A stretch of 12,929 nucleotides of DNA from Flavobacterium sp. (GCA_017984035.1 JAGOAF010000037.1:1-12929), one strand, 5' to 3'. Positions 1 through 7,411 are shown, counted from the stretch's first letter. The notes: a model not told the origin generated them from the letters alone. Numbers and translations: made by a program.

Positions 1-126
1 TAAGAGACTAAGTGTTTTGTGGCTGTTTCTGGCCTAGCAAAACATCGAAAAATCAATCAGAAAATAAGCCTGTAGAAAGCTCTTTAGTTGCTTGTTTGGA
101 CCCGGGTTCGATTCCCGGCGACTCCA
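1..126 (+). ncRNA. ssrA: tmRNA (transfer-messenger RNA), 3' portion
   Basis: tmRNA rescues ribosomes stalled on broken mRNAs: it is charged with alanine, enters with SmpB and supplies a short degradation-tag reading frame. Only the 3' part is in the window. The tRNA-like end is clear: a 5-bp T stem (102-106 with 114-118) enclosing TTCGATT, then an acceptor 3' strand CGACTCC (119-125) and discriminator A126. The block TAAGCCTGTAG at 65-75 matches the conserved tmRNA segment just before the T arm (E. coli has TAAGCATGTAG). CCA is not encoded, since the next bases are CAA, so it must be added enzymatically. The tag reading frame, the 5' half-tRNA and the first pseudoknots lie upstream of base 1; bases 1-60 should be the last pseudoknot region. 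A plain tRNA is excluded because no matching acceptor 5' strand occurs near base 52. Confidence 0.9.
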
Positions 127-127
127 C

Positions 128-162
128 AAAAAAAGCCTTGTATTGTGTACAAGGCTTTTTTT
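128..162. terminator. Bidirectional terminator between ssrA and menC
   Basis: A perfect 8-bp stem GCCTTGTA (135-142) / TACAAGGC (148-155) with loop TTGTG is flanked by seven A's (128-134) and seven T's (156-162). It reads as an intrinsic terminator on both strands: it ends tmRNA on the plus strand two bases after the acceptor, and ends the menB-menA-TPR-menC transcript on the minus strand three bases after the menC stop. Confidence 0.88.
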
Positions 163-164
163 AT

Positions 165-1202
165 TTAAAGTAGATTACAATCCCACTTTATATTGGTATC
201 GTACCACAATTGCCCTTGATCAACTTTTAAAGGGCAATCAAAATTATTGGTATACAAAGCACCTGTTCCTAATCCTTGAGGCATCGAATTGTGCTGTAAA
301 AAGGTCCATTGTGCAATCGCATTTAAACCAATATTACTCTCTAAAGCTGAAGTAATCCACCACCCTATTTGGTATTTTTCAGCTAACGAAATCCACTCTT
401 GTGTACCTCGAAATCCACCTATAAAACTAGGCTTCAATATAATGTACTGCGGCTTTATTTTTTGCAATAATGCTTCTTTCGCTGATACCGAAAACACACC
501 AATCAACTCTTCGTCCAAAGCAATTGGAAAAGGACTGGTTTTACACAATTCTGACATCCTGTCAGTGTTGTTTTTCGAGATAGGCTGTTCAATACTATGT
601 AGCTTAAATTCAGATAATTGAATTAATTTATTTAAAGCTTCATTTTTATCAAAAGCCCCATTTGCATCTACACGAATTTCGACTTGATCTGGACTAAAAT
701 TAGCTCGAATATACCGCAATAATTGCAGTTCTTTTTCGAAATCAATAGCGCCAATTTTTAATTTCACACATCGAAAACCAGTCGCTAGCTTTTCTTCAAT
801 TTGCTCTTTCATAAAGGACTCCTCACCCATCCAAATCAATCCATTAATTGGAATCGATTTTTGACCTTTAGTAAAGTCAGAAGGAAAGAGTATAAAAGGG
901 GTTTCGCTCTCCAAAGATTGGAATGCCATCTCTACTCCAAATTGGATGGATGGAAATTCCAACAAATTCTCCCAAAGTACCTCTTTACCCAAATGAATGT
1001 TAGCGCAAGTCCAGGCAAGTTTTTCTTCATAATCTGGACGGTCATCGCAACTGAGTCCTCGAAGTATACCGCACTCCCCAATTCCTTTTTTACCGTCTTG
1101 TTCCAAAACAATATACCAAGTTTCCTTATCCGTCATGACACCTCTGGAAGTTCCTGATGGACGTTTGAAATGTAGTAGGTATTTGTGGTAGGTTGCTTTC
1201 AA
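165..1202 (-). CDS. menC: o-Succinylbenzoate synthase (MenC), enolase superfamily
   Basis: MenC dehydrates SHCHC to o-succinylbenzoate in cytoplasmic menaquinone synthesis. The 345-residue protein has the enolase-superfamily layout: an N-terminal capping domain (about 1-110), then a TIM-like barrel. The catalytic set is complete: KLK with Lys147 and Lys149, the metal ligands Asp179 (VDAN), Glu205 (EQP) and Asp230 (LDEE), and Lys257 (LKP) on the opposite face. Muconate/dipeptide-epimerase relatives share these residues, so the MenC call rests on both sequence and position: menA and menB lie upstream in the same direction. The start ATG is six bases after the stop of the TPR gene, so it is almost certainly read from the same transcript. 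It ends at the terminator shared with ssrA. It appears intact. Confidence 0.9.
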   Translation of the reverse strand: MKATYHKYLLHFKRPSGTSRGVMTDKETWYIVLEQDGKKGIGECGILRGLSCDDRPDYEEKLAWTCANIHLGKEVLWENLLEFPSIQFGVEMAFQSLESETPFILFPSDFTKGQKSIPINGLIWMGEESFMKEQIEEKLATGFRCVKLKIGAIDFEKELQLLRYIRANFSPDQVEIRVDANGAFDKNEALNKLIQLSEFKLHSIEQPISKNNTDRMSELCKTSPFPIALDEELIGVFSVSAKEALLQKIKPQYIILKPSFIGGFRGTQEWISLAEKYQIGWWITSALESNIGLNAIAQWTFLQHNSMPQGLGTGALYTNNFDCPLKVDQGQLWYDTNIKWDCNLL

Positions 1203-1208
1203 AGGAAT

Positions 1209-2417
1209 TTACTCTAAAATTTTCAAAATAGCATTGAAGTCTTCATTTTGAATTCCCGCCTTTTGGAAAGCATCAAAATCCAATTTTGTTTTTTGCGCCC
1301 AACTCAAACTATCCGTTACATTTTGGTTAGAATAGGTTTTATGAATCGCTTTAGCCGATTTATAATTGCCATTTAATAAATAAGCATGCGCTAAATTTAA
1401 TTGAATCAACAACTCTGTTGCATCTTGTTTTTCACCTTCTTGCAAAATTTTAAGTGCTTTACCGTATTGTTTGGTAATTAAATAGTAATAGCCAAGCGTG
1501 TTATAATCCATAGCCTCAGCCTTCCCATTGTTAATTATGCTATTCATTTTAGCAATTGCAGTACCATAATTGCCTTTTTTTGCTAAAACTCCAGCTTGTG
1601 ATCGTAAATTCGAATTAAACGCATTAGAAGCGCCAGTTTCGTTAAAACAAAGTACTCCAAAATCCTTGAAAGCTTTATTACGTTCTTCGGTTAATAATTT
1701 TTGAAACTCTTTGAATGTGTATTTTGCTTGGATTTTATCCGAAACACAAACACAAAAATCACCAGAATTATTCATTTTCTGAGCCAAACTAGATGTTTTA
1801 CATTGGTCAATTATTGTTTTTCGATTTTCTTTGGTCCAACCGCGACTCAATTTATAATCTACCCAAGGCACTACCTCAAGAACAATCTTTTGATTCATGA
1901 TCCAATTTTTACTTTCGAACCCAAACCATAATTCGTTCCAATTACCATTCGATTTCAAACAAGCTGATTTGTCGATTGATAAACGCTTAGCATCTTTACT
2001 CACAGGTTCGTTTTGAACCCAACAAGCACTTTGAGTTTTACCAGTCTCTACATAGTTGGCCGCATCATCCAAATTAGAAAAAATAGCATATTTACATTTG
2101 TCGTCACCTGATATTTTTGAGACTAAAAAGATAGCTCCTGCTGATCCTTGACTAATTCCAGTTGGATCCGGAATTGCCTTCAACACAGAAACCAAGCTAT
2201 TGGCCATTTGCTGGTTTTTATCCAATAAGGTAATGCGATAAATCAACTCGGTGGTACCGGTTGGCAAATCGTCTATCTGAATCAAAATGCGTTCTCGAGC
2301 CGAAACCACAACTTCTTTAGTAGTCGAACGATCTTTATCCCAATACCCGTCTTTTTGAGCAAACAGCAAGGGTATTGATATAAAAAAGAAAAAGAGTGAG
2401 CTGATTTTATTTAACAT
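1209..2417 (-). CDS. Exported cysteine-containing protein with C-terminal TPR repeats, function unknown
   Basis: I do not recognise a named family. From the ATG at 2417 the product is 402 residues and starts MLNKISSLFFFFISIPLLFAQ, a typical signal peptide with cleavage expected after the Ala near residue 20, so it should be periplasmic or surface-exposed. The frame extends to an in-frame ATG at 2426 and a TTG at 2450, but these lengthen the n-region of the signal peptide. The N-terminal half is beta-rich with seven cysteines (108, 132, 153, 206, 222, 224, 257). The segment FCVCVSDKIQAKYTFKEF contains a C-x-C followed by KY and EF, a pattern I associate with small exported Bacteroidota proteins. 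Residues about 273-356 form two to three TPR-like helical hairpins (GNYGTAIAKMN, NTLGYYYLITKQYGKALKIL, LNLAHAYLLNGNYKSAKAI). It sits between menA and menC with gaps of about 43 and 6 bases, so it is co-transcribed with menaquinone genes, but nothing in it suggests an enzyme of that pathway. Confidence 0.8.
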   Translation of the reverse strand: MLNKISSLFFFFISIPLLFAQKDGYWDKDRSTTKEVVVSARERILIQIDDLPTGTTELIYRITLLDKNQQMANSLVSVLKAIPDPTGISQGSAGAIFLVSKISGDDKCKYAIFSNLDDAANYVETGKTQSACWVQNEPVSKDAKRLSIDKSACLKSNGNWNELWFGFESKNWIMNQKIVLEVVPWVDYKLSRGWTKENRKTIIDQCKTSSLAQKMNNSGDFCVCVSDKIQAKYTFKEFQKLLTEERNKAFKDFGVLCFNETGASNAFNSNLRSQAGVLAKKGNYGTAIAKMNSIINNGKAEAMDYNTLGYYYLITKQYGKALKILQEGEKQDATELLIQLNLAHAYLLNGNYKSAKAIHKTYSNQNVTDSLSWAQKTKLDFDAFQKAGIQNEDFNAILKILE

Positions 2418-2460
2418 ACTTAGCATTCGTAAAATTGAGATTGCAAACAATTAGTATTCC

Positions 2461-3411
2461 TTATGAGTTGTTTACAATTAAATCTGAAAAGAAAAAAATC
2501 ATACATAAGGCTAATAATATTGAAAGTGCAAATGTACTCAATGCTACTTTTTTCAATTCTGGATCCAGCAATTTACTGTTTTGATTTTTAACAACTGTAT
2601 TTATATGTTTCACTAAAGGGACAAAAGCTAATAAAAACAAGTATTGGTCAAACTTAAAATGACTTAAAATCGCGAATAAAACGACTAAAGCCATTGCACC
2701 TAAAATCAATAAATAATGGTATTTTTTAGCATTTTCAATTCCCATTTTTACTACTAACGTATTCTTTCCCGATTTTCTATCCGAAGCTTCGTCACGCATA
2801 TTGTTCAAATTCAGCACTGCCACACTCAAAAAACCAATAGCGGTTGCTGGTAAAAACAAAATCGCATCCAATTGTTTGGAATACAAAAAATTAACTCCAA
2901 GCGTACTCACTAATCCAAAAAAAACAAATACAAACACATCGCCAAAACCACGGTAACCGTAGGCTGAATTACCCACTGTATAACGGATAGCGGAAGCTAT
3001 TGCTACAATCCCTAAAATTAAATAGAATAAAGAGTAGCCTAAATTATGCGCTCCAAAAGCCAGATAAATTAAATAAATAGCTGACAACATAGTTAATACT
3101 GAAGTCAAAACAATAGCGCGTTTCATTTCTTGAGGCGTAATTAGTCCACTTTGAATGGTTCGCTTAGGACCTACTCTATCTTCGTTGTCGGTTCCTTTCA
3201 ATCCATCGCCATAATCATTTGCAAAATTGGACAGGATTTGTAATCCTAATGTGGTAACGATAGCAATCGCAAAAAGTTTCCAGTTGAAAACTTCGGTTGG
3301 AGTAAGTACATTTTCCGTTGGATTCGCCAAAGCATACATACTTCCCACTATAATTCCAGAAACAGACAAGGGTAAGGTTCTTAATCGAGCAGCTTCTATC
3401 CAGTGTTTCAT
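2461..3411 (-). CDS. menA: 1,4-dihydroxy-2-naphthoate polyprenyltransferase (MenA)
   Basis: MenA attaches the polyprenyl chain to dihydroxynaphthoate in the inner membrane, giving demethylmenaquinone. The 316-residue protein is a UbiA-superfamily membrane enzyme with eight to nine hydrophobic segments. Both Asp-rich Mg-diphosphate motifs are present: NFANDYGDGLKGTD (about 62-75, Asp66 and Asp69) and NNMRDEASDRKSG (about 203-215, Asp207 and Asp211). The N-terminal WIEAARLRTLPLSVSGI is typical of MenA rather than UbiA or chlorophyll synthases. It starts 53 bases after the menB stop and lies upstream of the TPR gene and menC on the same strand. No TAnnTTTG element is visible just upstream, so transcription from the menB promoter is the simplest reading. 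Confidence 0.94.
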   Translation of the reverse strand: MKHWIEAARLRTLPLSVSGIIVGSMYALANPTENVLTPTEVFNWKLFAIAIVTTLGLQILSNFANDYGDGLKGTDNEDRVGPKRTIQSGLITPQEMKRAIVLTSVLTMLSAIYLIYLAFGAHNLGYSLFYLILGIVAIASAIRYTVGNSAYGYRGFGDVFVFVFFGLVSTLGVNFLYSKQLDAILFLPATAIGFLSVAVLNLNNMRDEASDRKSGKNTLVVKMGIENAKKYHYLLILGAMALVVLFAILSHFKFDQYLFLLAFVPLVKHINTVVKNQNSKLLDPELKKVALSTFALSILLALCMIFFFSDLIVNNS

Positions 3412-3423
3412 TTTTTAGTTTAT

Positions 3424-3454
3424 AAGGTTTAAATAAAGTTTAAAAGGTTTAAAT
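3424..3454. repeat. Short direct repeats of GTTTAAA in the menB-menA spacer
   Basis: The 53-base gap between menB and menA holds AAGGTTTAAAT twice (3424-3434 and 3444-3454, 20 bases apart) with a third partial copy AAGTTTAAA (3436-3444). The last copy can also pair with AACCTTTTT at 3458-3466 across a short loop. On the minus-strand mRNA this would form an AT-rich hairpin between the two cistrons, but it lacks a long T tract and does not look like an efficient terminator. The repeats could be chance in AT-rich DNA, an mRNA-processing site, or a binding site. Confidence 0.45.
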
Positions 3455-3464
3455 TTCAACCTTT

Positions 3465-4304
3465 TTATGGCAACCATTTTTTCTCAAAATTGGGTTTTCT
3501 TTTTTCCAAAAAAGCATTTCTACCTTCTGTAGCTTCTTCTGTCATGTAGGCCAAACGGGTCGCTTCGCCAGCAAAAACTTGCTGTCCTACCATGCCGTCA
3601 TCCGTTAGATTCATGGCAAATTTCAACATTTTGATAGACGTTGGCGATTTTGCCAAAATTTCTTGCGCCCATTCGTAAGCGGTATCTTCTAACTCATCGT
3701 GAGGGATAACTGCATTCACCATTCCCATTTCATAAGCTTCTTGAGCGGAATAATTTCTTCCTAAGAAAAAGATTTCACGGGCTTTTTTCTGCCCTACCAT
3801 TTTGGCTAAATATGCCGAACCATAACCTCCATCAAAACTAGTTACATCAGCATCCGTTTGTTTAAATATAGCATGTTCTTTACTCGCTAAAGTCAAATCG
3901 CATACTACGTGCAAACTATGACCGCCACCGACAGCCCAACCTGGAACTACACAAATAACCGCTTTTGGCATAAAACGAATCAATCGTTGTACATCTAGAA
4001 TATTCAATCTATGATAGCCGTCTTCACCCACATACCCTTGGTGACCACGTGCTTTTTGATCTCCTCCACTACAAAAAGACCAAACTCCATCTTTAGACGA
4101 AGGTCCTTCGGCCGAAAGCAATACAACTCCAATTGAAGTATCTTCTTGCGCATCATGGAAGGCTTGTAATAATTCGGAAGTGGTTTTAGGACGAAATGCA
4201 TTGCGTACATCAGGTCGATTAAAAGCGATTCGGGCTACCCCATTGCATTTCTTATAGGTTATATCTTCAAATTCTCGGACAATTTGCCAATCTATCTTGC
4301 TCAT
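3465..4304 (-). CDS. menB: 1,4-dihydroxy-2-naphthoyl-CoA synthase (MenB), type II
   Basis: MenB closes the second ring of the naphthoquinone by Dieckmann-type condensation of o-succinylbenzoyl-CoA, in the cytoplasm. The 279-residue crotonase-fold protein has the oxyanion-hole segments FCSGGDQKARG (about 78-87) and GWAVGGGHSLHVVCDL (122-137), the family signature SFDGGYGSAYLAKMVGQKKAREIFFLGR (156-183) and the C-terminal KRKPNFEKKWLP. The residue after QT is Asp151 (QTDADVTSFDGG). In bicarbonate-dependent enzymes such as E. coli MenB this position is Gly, whereas the M. tuberculosis type has Asp185. Asp151, Ser156 and Tyr253 have the same spacing as Mtb Asp185, Ser190 and Tyr287, so this enzyme should supply its own carboxylate. 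It is the first gene of the menB-menA-TPR-menC set and has its own promoter candidate upstream. Confidence 0.96.
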   Translation of the reverse strand: MSKIDWQIVREFEDITYKKCNGVARIAFNRPDVRNAFRPKTTSELLQAFHDAQEDTSIGVVLLSAEGPSSKDGVWSFCSGGDQKARGHQGYVGEDGYHRLNILDVQRLIRFMPKAVICVVPGWAVGGGHSLHVVCDLTLASKEHAIFKQTDADVTSFDGGYGSAYLAKMVGQKKAREIFFLGRNYSAQEAYEMGMVNAVIPHDELEDTAYEWAQEILAKSPTSIKMLKFAMNLTDDGMVGQQVFAGEATRLAYMTEEATEGRNAFLEKRKPNFEKKWLP

Positions 4305-4322
4305 AATTCATTGATTTGAGTG

Positions 4323-4355
4323 TAAAAATAAGTCATTTTTTGATTCTTTACCAAA
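4323..4355 (-). promoter_or_regulatory. Candidate Bacteroidota-type promoter for the menB operon
   Basis: On the minus strand TATTTTTA (4323-4330) matches TAnnTTTG at seven of eight positions. TTTG (4352-4355) lies 21 bases upstream as the -33 element, embedded in the T tract of the cvfB terminator. The -7 box ends 18 bases before the menB ATG. Spacing is within the range known for flavobacterial promoters, but AT-rich DNA makes chance matches common. Confidence 0.4.
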
Positions 4356-4386
4356 AAAGGCAACTCAATAAAATGAATTGCCTTTT
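4353..4386 (-). terminator. Rho-independent terminator of cvfB
   Basis: On the minus strand GGCAATTCA pairs with TGAGTTGCC (plus-strand arms 4374-4382 and 4359-4367) through one U-G wobble, with a 6-base loop and a following run of six T's (4358 down to 4353). On the plus strand the same pair is a C-A mismatch, so the structure favours minus-strand use, ending cvfB 22 bases past its stop and insulating it from menB. Confidence 0.75.
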
Positions 4387-4408
4387 GAAATTGATATTGT
4401 AGTTAAAA

Positions 4409-5263
4409 TTACTCTTTTACCAAGTAAATTCCGTCTTCTTTTATTTCAATTAATTTTTCTTTATACAAAGCGCCAATCGCTTTTTTAAAGGTCTTTTTAC
4501 TCATTTTTAAGACCGTTTTAATATCTTCTGGATGAGAATTGTCATTCAAACGTAAAAATCCGCGATTCGCTCTTAATTCATCCAAAATTTTCTCAGCGTT
4601 CGGCTCAATACTTTGGTACCCTTGCACTTGCAGCGCCACATCTATTTTATTATCAGGACGAATGTTTTTAATAAAACCTCTCATTCTGTCTCCAGTGCGA
4701 ATTGCATCGTCATACACCTCATCTTTATACAACAATCCTTTGTGTTGTTCGTTGATGATGACATTGATTCCTATTTCGGTGATGTGCGAAACGATCAAAT
4801 CTACTTCTTCTCCTTTTTCAACTGTTAAATGATCGTTACTCAAAAACTGATTGGTTTTACTTGAAGCTACCAAACGATTGGTTTTTTCGTCCATGTACAA
4901 ATAGACCAAATAGCGTTTCCCTTTTTCCATAGGGCGCGCCTGCTCTTTGAAAGGAACCAAGATGTCTTTTTCCATTCCCCAATCCATAAATGCACCAATT
5001 TGATTGATATAATTCACTCGCAAAAGTGCGAATTCATTCAACAAAATATAGGGAGCCAAAGTAGTAGCTACTGGGCGTTCTTCGTGATCTAAATACACAA
5101 AAACAATTAACTCTTCTCCTATTTCAAACTCGTTTGGAACGTATTTGTTGGGCAAGAGCACATCGTGAATACCTTCAGGATCTTTTTCGGGATTTCCCAA
5201 AAACAAACCTACTTTAGTATCCCGTAATATGGTAAGCGTATTGTATTTTCCTATTGCTAACAT
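4409..5263 (-). CDS. CvfB-like S1 RNA-binding protein with C-terminal winged helix
   Basis: This is a member of the CvfB family (Staphylococcus conserved virulence factor B, YitL), cytoplasmic RNA-binding proteins with several S1-type OB folds and a winged helix. From the ATG at 5263 it is 284 residues. S1-like units lie at about 1-65 (ending FEIGEELIVFVYLD), 70-135 (VNYINQIGAFMDWGMEKDILVPF) and 150-215 (GEEVDLIVSHITEIGINVIIN...HKGLLYKDEVY), with a winged helix at about 222-284 (MSKKTFKKAIGALYKEKLIEI). The open frame continues 22 codons upstream to 5329, but a perfect TAnnTTTG box at 5282-5289 falls inside that extension and the family starts at the M-x-x-IGKYN segment, so 5263 is preferred. 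It is divergent from aguB with its own terminator, so it is a single-gene unit. Its RNA targets cannot be inferred here. Confidence 0.88.
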   Translation of the reverse strand: MLAIGKYNTLTILRDTKVGLFLGNPEKDPEGIHDVLLPNKYVPNEFEIGEELIVFVYLDHEERPVATTLAPYILLNEFALLRVNYINQIGAFMDWGMEKDILVPFKEQARPMEKGKRYLVYLYMDEKTNRLVASSKTNQFLSNDHLTVEKGEEVDLIVSHITEIGINVIINEQHKGLLYKDEVYDDAIRTGDRMRGFIKNIRPDNKIDVALQVQGYQSIEPNAEKILDELRANRGFLRLNDNSHPEDIKTVLKMSKKTFKKAIGALYKEKLIEIKEDGIYLVKE

Positions 5264-5281
5264 TTCTTCTATTCTAGAGCG

Positions 5282-5312
5282 CAAAGGTACGAACCCATTT
5301 TGAATATCCGAA
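5282..5312 (-). promoter_or_regulatory. Promoter of the cvfB-like gene
   Basis: The minus strand carries a perfect -7 element TACCTTTG (5282-5289) and TTCG (5309-5312; one change from TTTG) exactly 19 bases upstream, the canonical Bacteroidota spacing. The -7 box ends 18 bases before the ATG at 5263, predicting a leader of about 12 bases. It lies within the longer open frame and therefore argues against the upstream start. Confidence 0.65.
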
Positions 5313-5359
5313 CTATTCGTAAGAAACAAAAAAAGAGCAGTAATTTTTCTGAATTCCTT

Positions 5360-5392
5360 TTCGTGTACTCTTTATAAAAATAACTATTTTTG
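5360..5392 (+). promoter_or_regulatory. Promoter of aguB-aguA
   Basis: TATTTTTG (5385-5392) is a perfect TAnnTTTG -7 element. TTCG (5360-5363) is a one-mismatch -33 element 21 bases upstream. The aguB ATG begins 19 bases after the -7 box. It is back to back with the cvfB promoter, leaving about 47 bases between the two -33 elements. Confidence 0.6.
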
Positions 5393-5411
5393 CGGTCTAA
5401 TTTTTAAAGCT

Positions 5412-6299
5412 ATGCCAAATAGAAAATACAAAATTGCTGTCATTCAATTGAATCTGAATGATGTTGCCGAAAACAACTTAAAGAAATGTTTGAGTTGGGT
5501 TCGTGATGCTGCAAGTCAAGGTGCCGAAGTGATTTCGCTACCCGAATTGTACAGCAGTCATTATTTTTGTCAAAGTGAAGATGTCGATAATTTTGCTTTA
5601 GCAGAACCATTGTACAGTACTTCTTTTAATGCTTTTAGCGCATTAGCCAAAGAATTAGGCGTGGTAATTATTGTTCCTTTCTTCGAAAAAAGAATGGCTG
5701 GAATTTACCACAACAGTGCTTACATTATTGACACAGATGGTTCTGAAGCGGGTTTGTACCGCAAAATGCACATTCCAGATGATCCCCATTTTTACGAAAA
5801 ATTTTATTTCACGCCAGGTGATTTAGGCTTTAAAGCATTCCCTACCAATAAAGGAAAAATTGGAACGCTGATTTGTTGGGACCAATGGTATCCTGAAGGA
5901 GCACGTTTAACCGCTTTGCAAGGTGCTGAAGTGTTATTTTACCCAACTGCAATTGGATGGCATCCTTTAGAAAAAGAAGAATACGGAGTCAATCAACACG
6001 GGGCTTGGATGAATGTAATGAAAGGACATGCTGTTGCTAATGGCGTTTATGTTGCTGCGGCTAATCGTATTGGTTTAGAAAAATACCTACCGAATACTTC
6101 GGGAATTGAATTTTGGGGTTCATCATTTATTGCAGGACCACAAGGCGAAATTTTGGCGCAAGCCTCACACGATAAAGAAGAAATCTTGATTGCCGAAGTC
6201 GATTTGGATTTACAAGAAAATGTACGTCAAAACTGGCCTTTCTTTAGAGACCGCCGAATTGATGCTTTTGGAGATATTACAAAAAGAGCGATCGATTAA
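5412..6299 (+). CDS. aguB: N-carbamoylputrescine amidase
   Basis: AguB hydrolyses N-carbamoylputrescine to putrescine, CO2 and ammonia, the last step of the agmatine route to polyamines, in the cytoplasm. The 295-residue protein is a complete nitrilase-superfamily domain with the Glu-Lys-Cys triad: Glu45 (SLPELYSS), Lys118 (YRKMHIPDDP) and Cys155 (LICWDQWYPEGARL). The segments HIPDDPHFYEKFYFTPGD and CWDQWYPE are characteristic of carbamoylputrescine amidases rather than generic nitrilases. The stop is two bases before the aguA start, so the pair is one operon encoding consecutive steps. It starts at the first ATG, 19 bases after a perfect -7 box. Confidence 0.95.
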   Translation: MPNRKYKIAVIQLNLNDVAENNLKKCLSWVRDAASQGAEVISLPELYSSHYFCQSEDVDNFALAEPLYSTSFNAFSALAKELGVVIIVPFFEKRMAGIYHNSAYIIDTDGSEAGLYRKMHIPDDPHFYEKFYFTPGDLGFKAFPTNKGKIGTLICWDQWYPEGARLTALQGAEVLFYPTAIGWHPLEKEEYGVNQHGAWMNVMKGHAVANGVYVAAANRIGLEKYLPNTSGIEFWGSSFIAGPQGEILAQASHDKEEILIAEVDLDLQENVRQNWPFFRDRRIDAFGDITKRAID

Positions 6300-6301
6300 T
6301 C

Positions 6302-7342
6302 ATGAGTACTCCAAACAGACGTTTCCCAGCCGAATGGGAAAAACAAGAAGGTATTTTACTTTGTTTTCCGCATAATGGAAATGATTGGCCTGGCAAATAC
6401 GAAGCCGTTCAATGGGCTTTTGTTGAATTCATTAAAAAAGTAGCAGCTGTCGAAAAGGTATTTTTAGTAGTGGCTGATGAAAAACTACAAACTAAAGTGA
6501 CTGAAATGCTCGAAAGAGCTCATGTGCAACTTACCAATATTTCGTATATCATTCATAAAACCAATCGTTCATGGATGCGCGATTCGGGTCCTATCATTGT
6601 AAAAAATGGCTCCCAAAGAGAAGCCTTGAATTTCAACTTTAACGGTTGGGCAAAATATTCCAATTTCCAATTAGACAAACATGTCCCTAGTAAAGTAGCT
6701 GATTTCTTGAAGGTGCCTTTAACTCAAGTAACCTATAAAGGAAAACCAGTAATTGTAGAAGGTGGCGCTATTGATGTAAATGGAAAAGGTACCTTATTGA
6801 CTTCGGAAGAATGTTTGATGCATCCTTCGATTCAAGTGCGTAATGCGGGTTTTACCAAAGCGGATTACGAAGCCGTTTTTAAAGAATATTTAGGAATTAC
6901 GAATGTAATTTGGATGGGTGACGGAATTGAAGGAGATGATACTCACGGTCATATTGATGATTTATGCCGATTTGTAAATGAAGACACTATTGTAACTATT
7001 ATAGAAGAGGATACAAAAGACGCTAATTATCATCCGCTTCAAGAGAATCTTAAGCGTTTGCAAAATGCCAAATTAGAAAATGGGCAAGCGCCAAAAATAG
7101 TTGGTTTGCCTATGCCAAAACGTTTGAATTTTGAAGGCTTGCGTTTGCCGGCGAGTTATGCTAATTTCTTAATTTTAAATCAATGTGTTTTGGTTCCCAC
7201 TTTTAACGATAGTAAAGACCGAATTGCTTTGAACATCTTAGCTGATTGTTTCCCTGACAGAGAAATAATAGGCATCAATGCTACTGATTTTATATGGGGA
7301 TTTGGAACATTACATTGTTTAAGTCAACAAATACCTTCCTAA
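6302..7342 (+). CDS. aguA: Agmatine deiminase
   Basis: AguA converts agmatine to N-carbamoylputrescine plus ammonia, providing the substrate of AguB. The 346-residue protein is a full-length guanidino-group-modifying enzyme of the peptidylarginine-deiminase family. Catalytic positions are visible: Asp94 in WMRDSGP, Glu153 in VEGGAID, His217 and Asp219 in DDTHGHIDD, and the nucleophile Cys339 in GTLHCLSQQIP at the C-terminus. The order and spacing follow bacterial and plant agmatine deiminases (compare Asp96, His218, Asp220 and Cys357 of the Enterococcus enzyme). It follows aguB with a two-base gap and ends before a strong terminator. The arginine decarboxylase that would make agmatine is not in the window. 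Confidence 0.96.
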   Translation: MSTPNRRFPAEWEKQEGILLCFPHNGNDWPGKYEAVQWAFVEFIKKVAAVEKVFLVVADEKLQTKVTEMLERAHVQLTNISYIIHKTNRSWMRDSGPIIVKNGSQREALNFNFNGWAKYSNFQLDKHVPSKVADFLKVPLTQVTYKGKPVIVEGGAIDVNGKGTLLTSEECLMHPSIQVRNAGFTKADYEAVFKEYLGITNVIWMGDGIEGDDTHGHIDDLCRFVNEDTIVTIIEEDTKDANYHPLQENLKRLQNAKLENGQAPKIVGLPMPKRLNFEGLRLPASYANFLILNQCVLVPTFNDSKDRIALNILADCFPDREIIGINATDFIWGFGTLHCLSQQIPS

Positions 7343-7361
7343 CATAGTAAAAGTATTATAT

Positions 7362-7394
7362 AAAAAAAGCGACTGATTACTCAGTCGCTTTTTT
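7362..7394. terminator. Bidirectional terminator between aguA and the M1 peptidase
   Basis: A perfect 8-bp stem GCGACTGA (7369-7376) / TCAGTCGC (7381-7388) with loop TTAC is flanked by seven A's on the left and six T's on the right. It serves as an intrinsic terminator for aguBA on the plus strand and for the convergent peptidase gene on the minus strand. Confidence 0.92.
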
Positions 7395-7411
7395 GTTTAT
7401 TAAACATGCAA

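Noticed and set aside
52..126. A possible ordinary tRNA gene ending at 126
   Set aside because: The T arm and acceptor 3' strand are tRNA-like, but no matching acceptor 5' strand or anticodon arm lies about 75 bases upstream, and TAAGCCTGTAG at 65-75 is the tmRNA pattern.
801..1157. Open frame of 118 codons on the plus strand opposite menC
   Set aside because: menC on the minus strand has all catalytic residues in frame; the antisense translation shows no family pattern.
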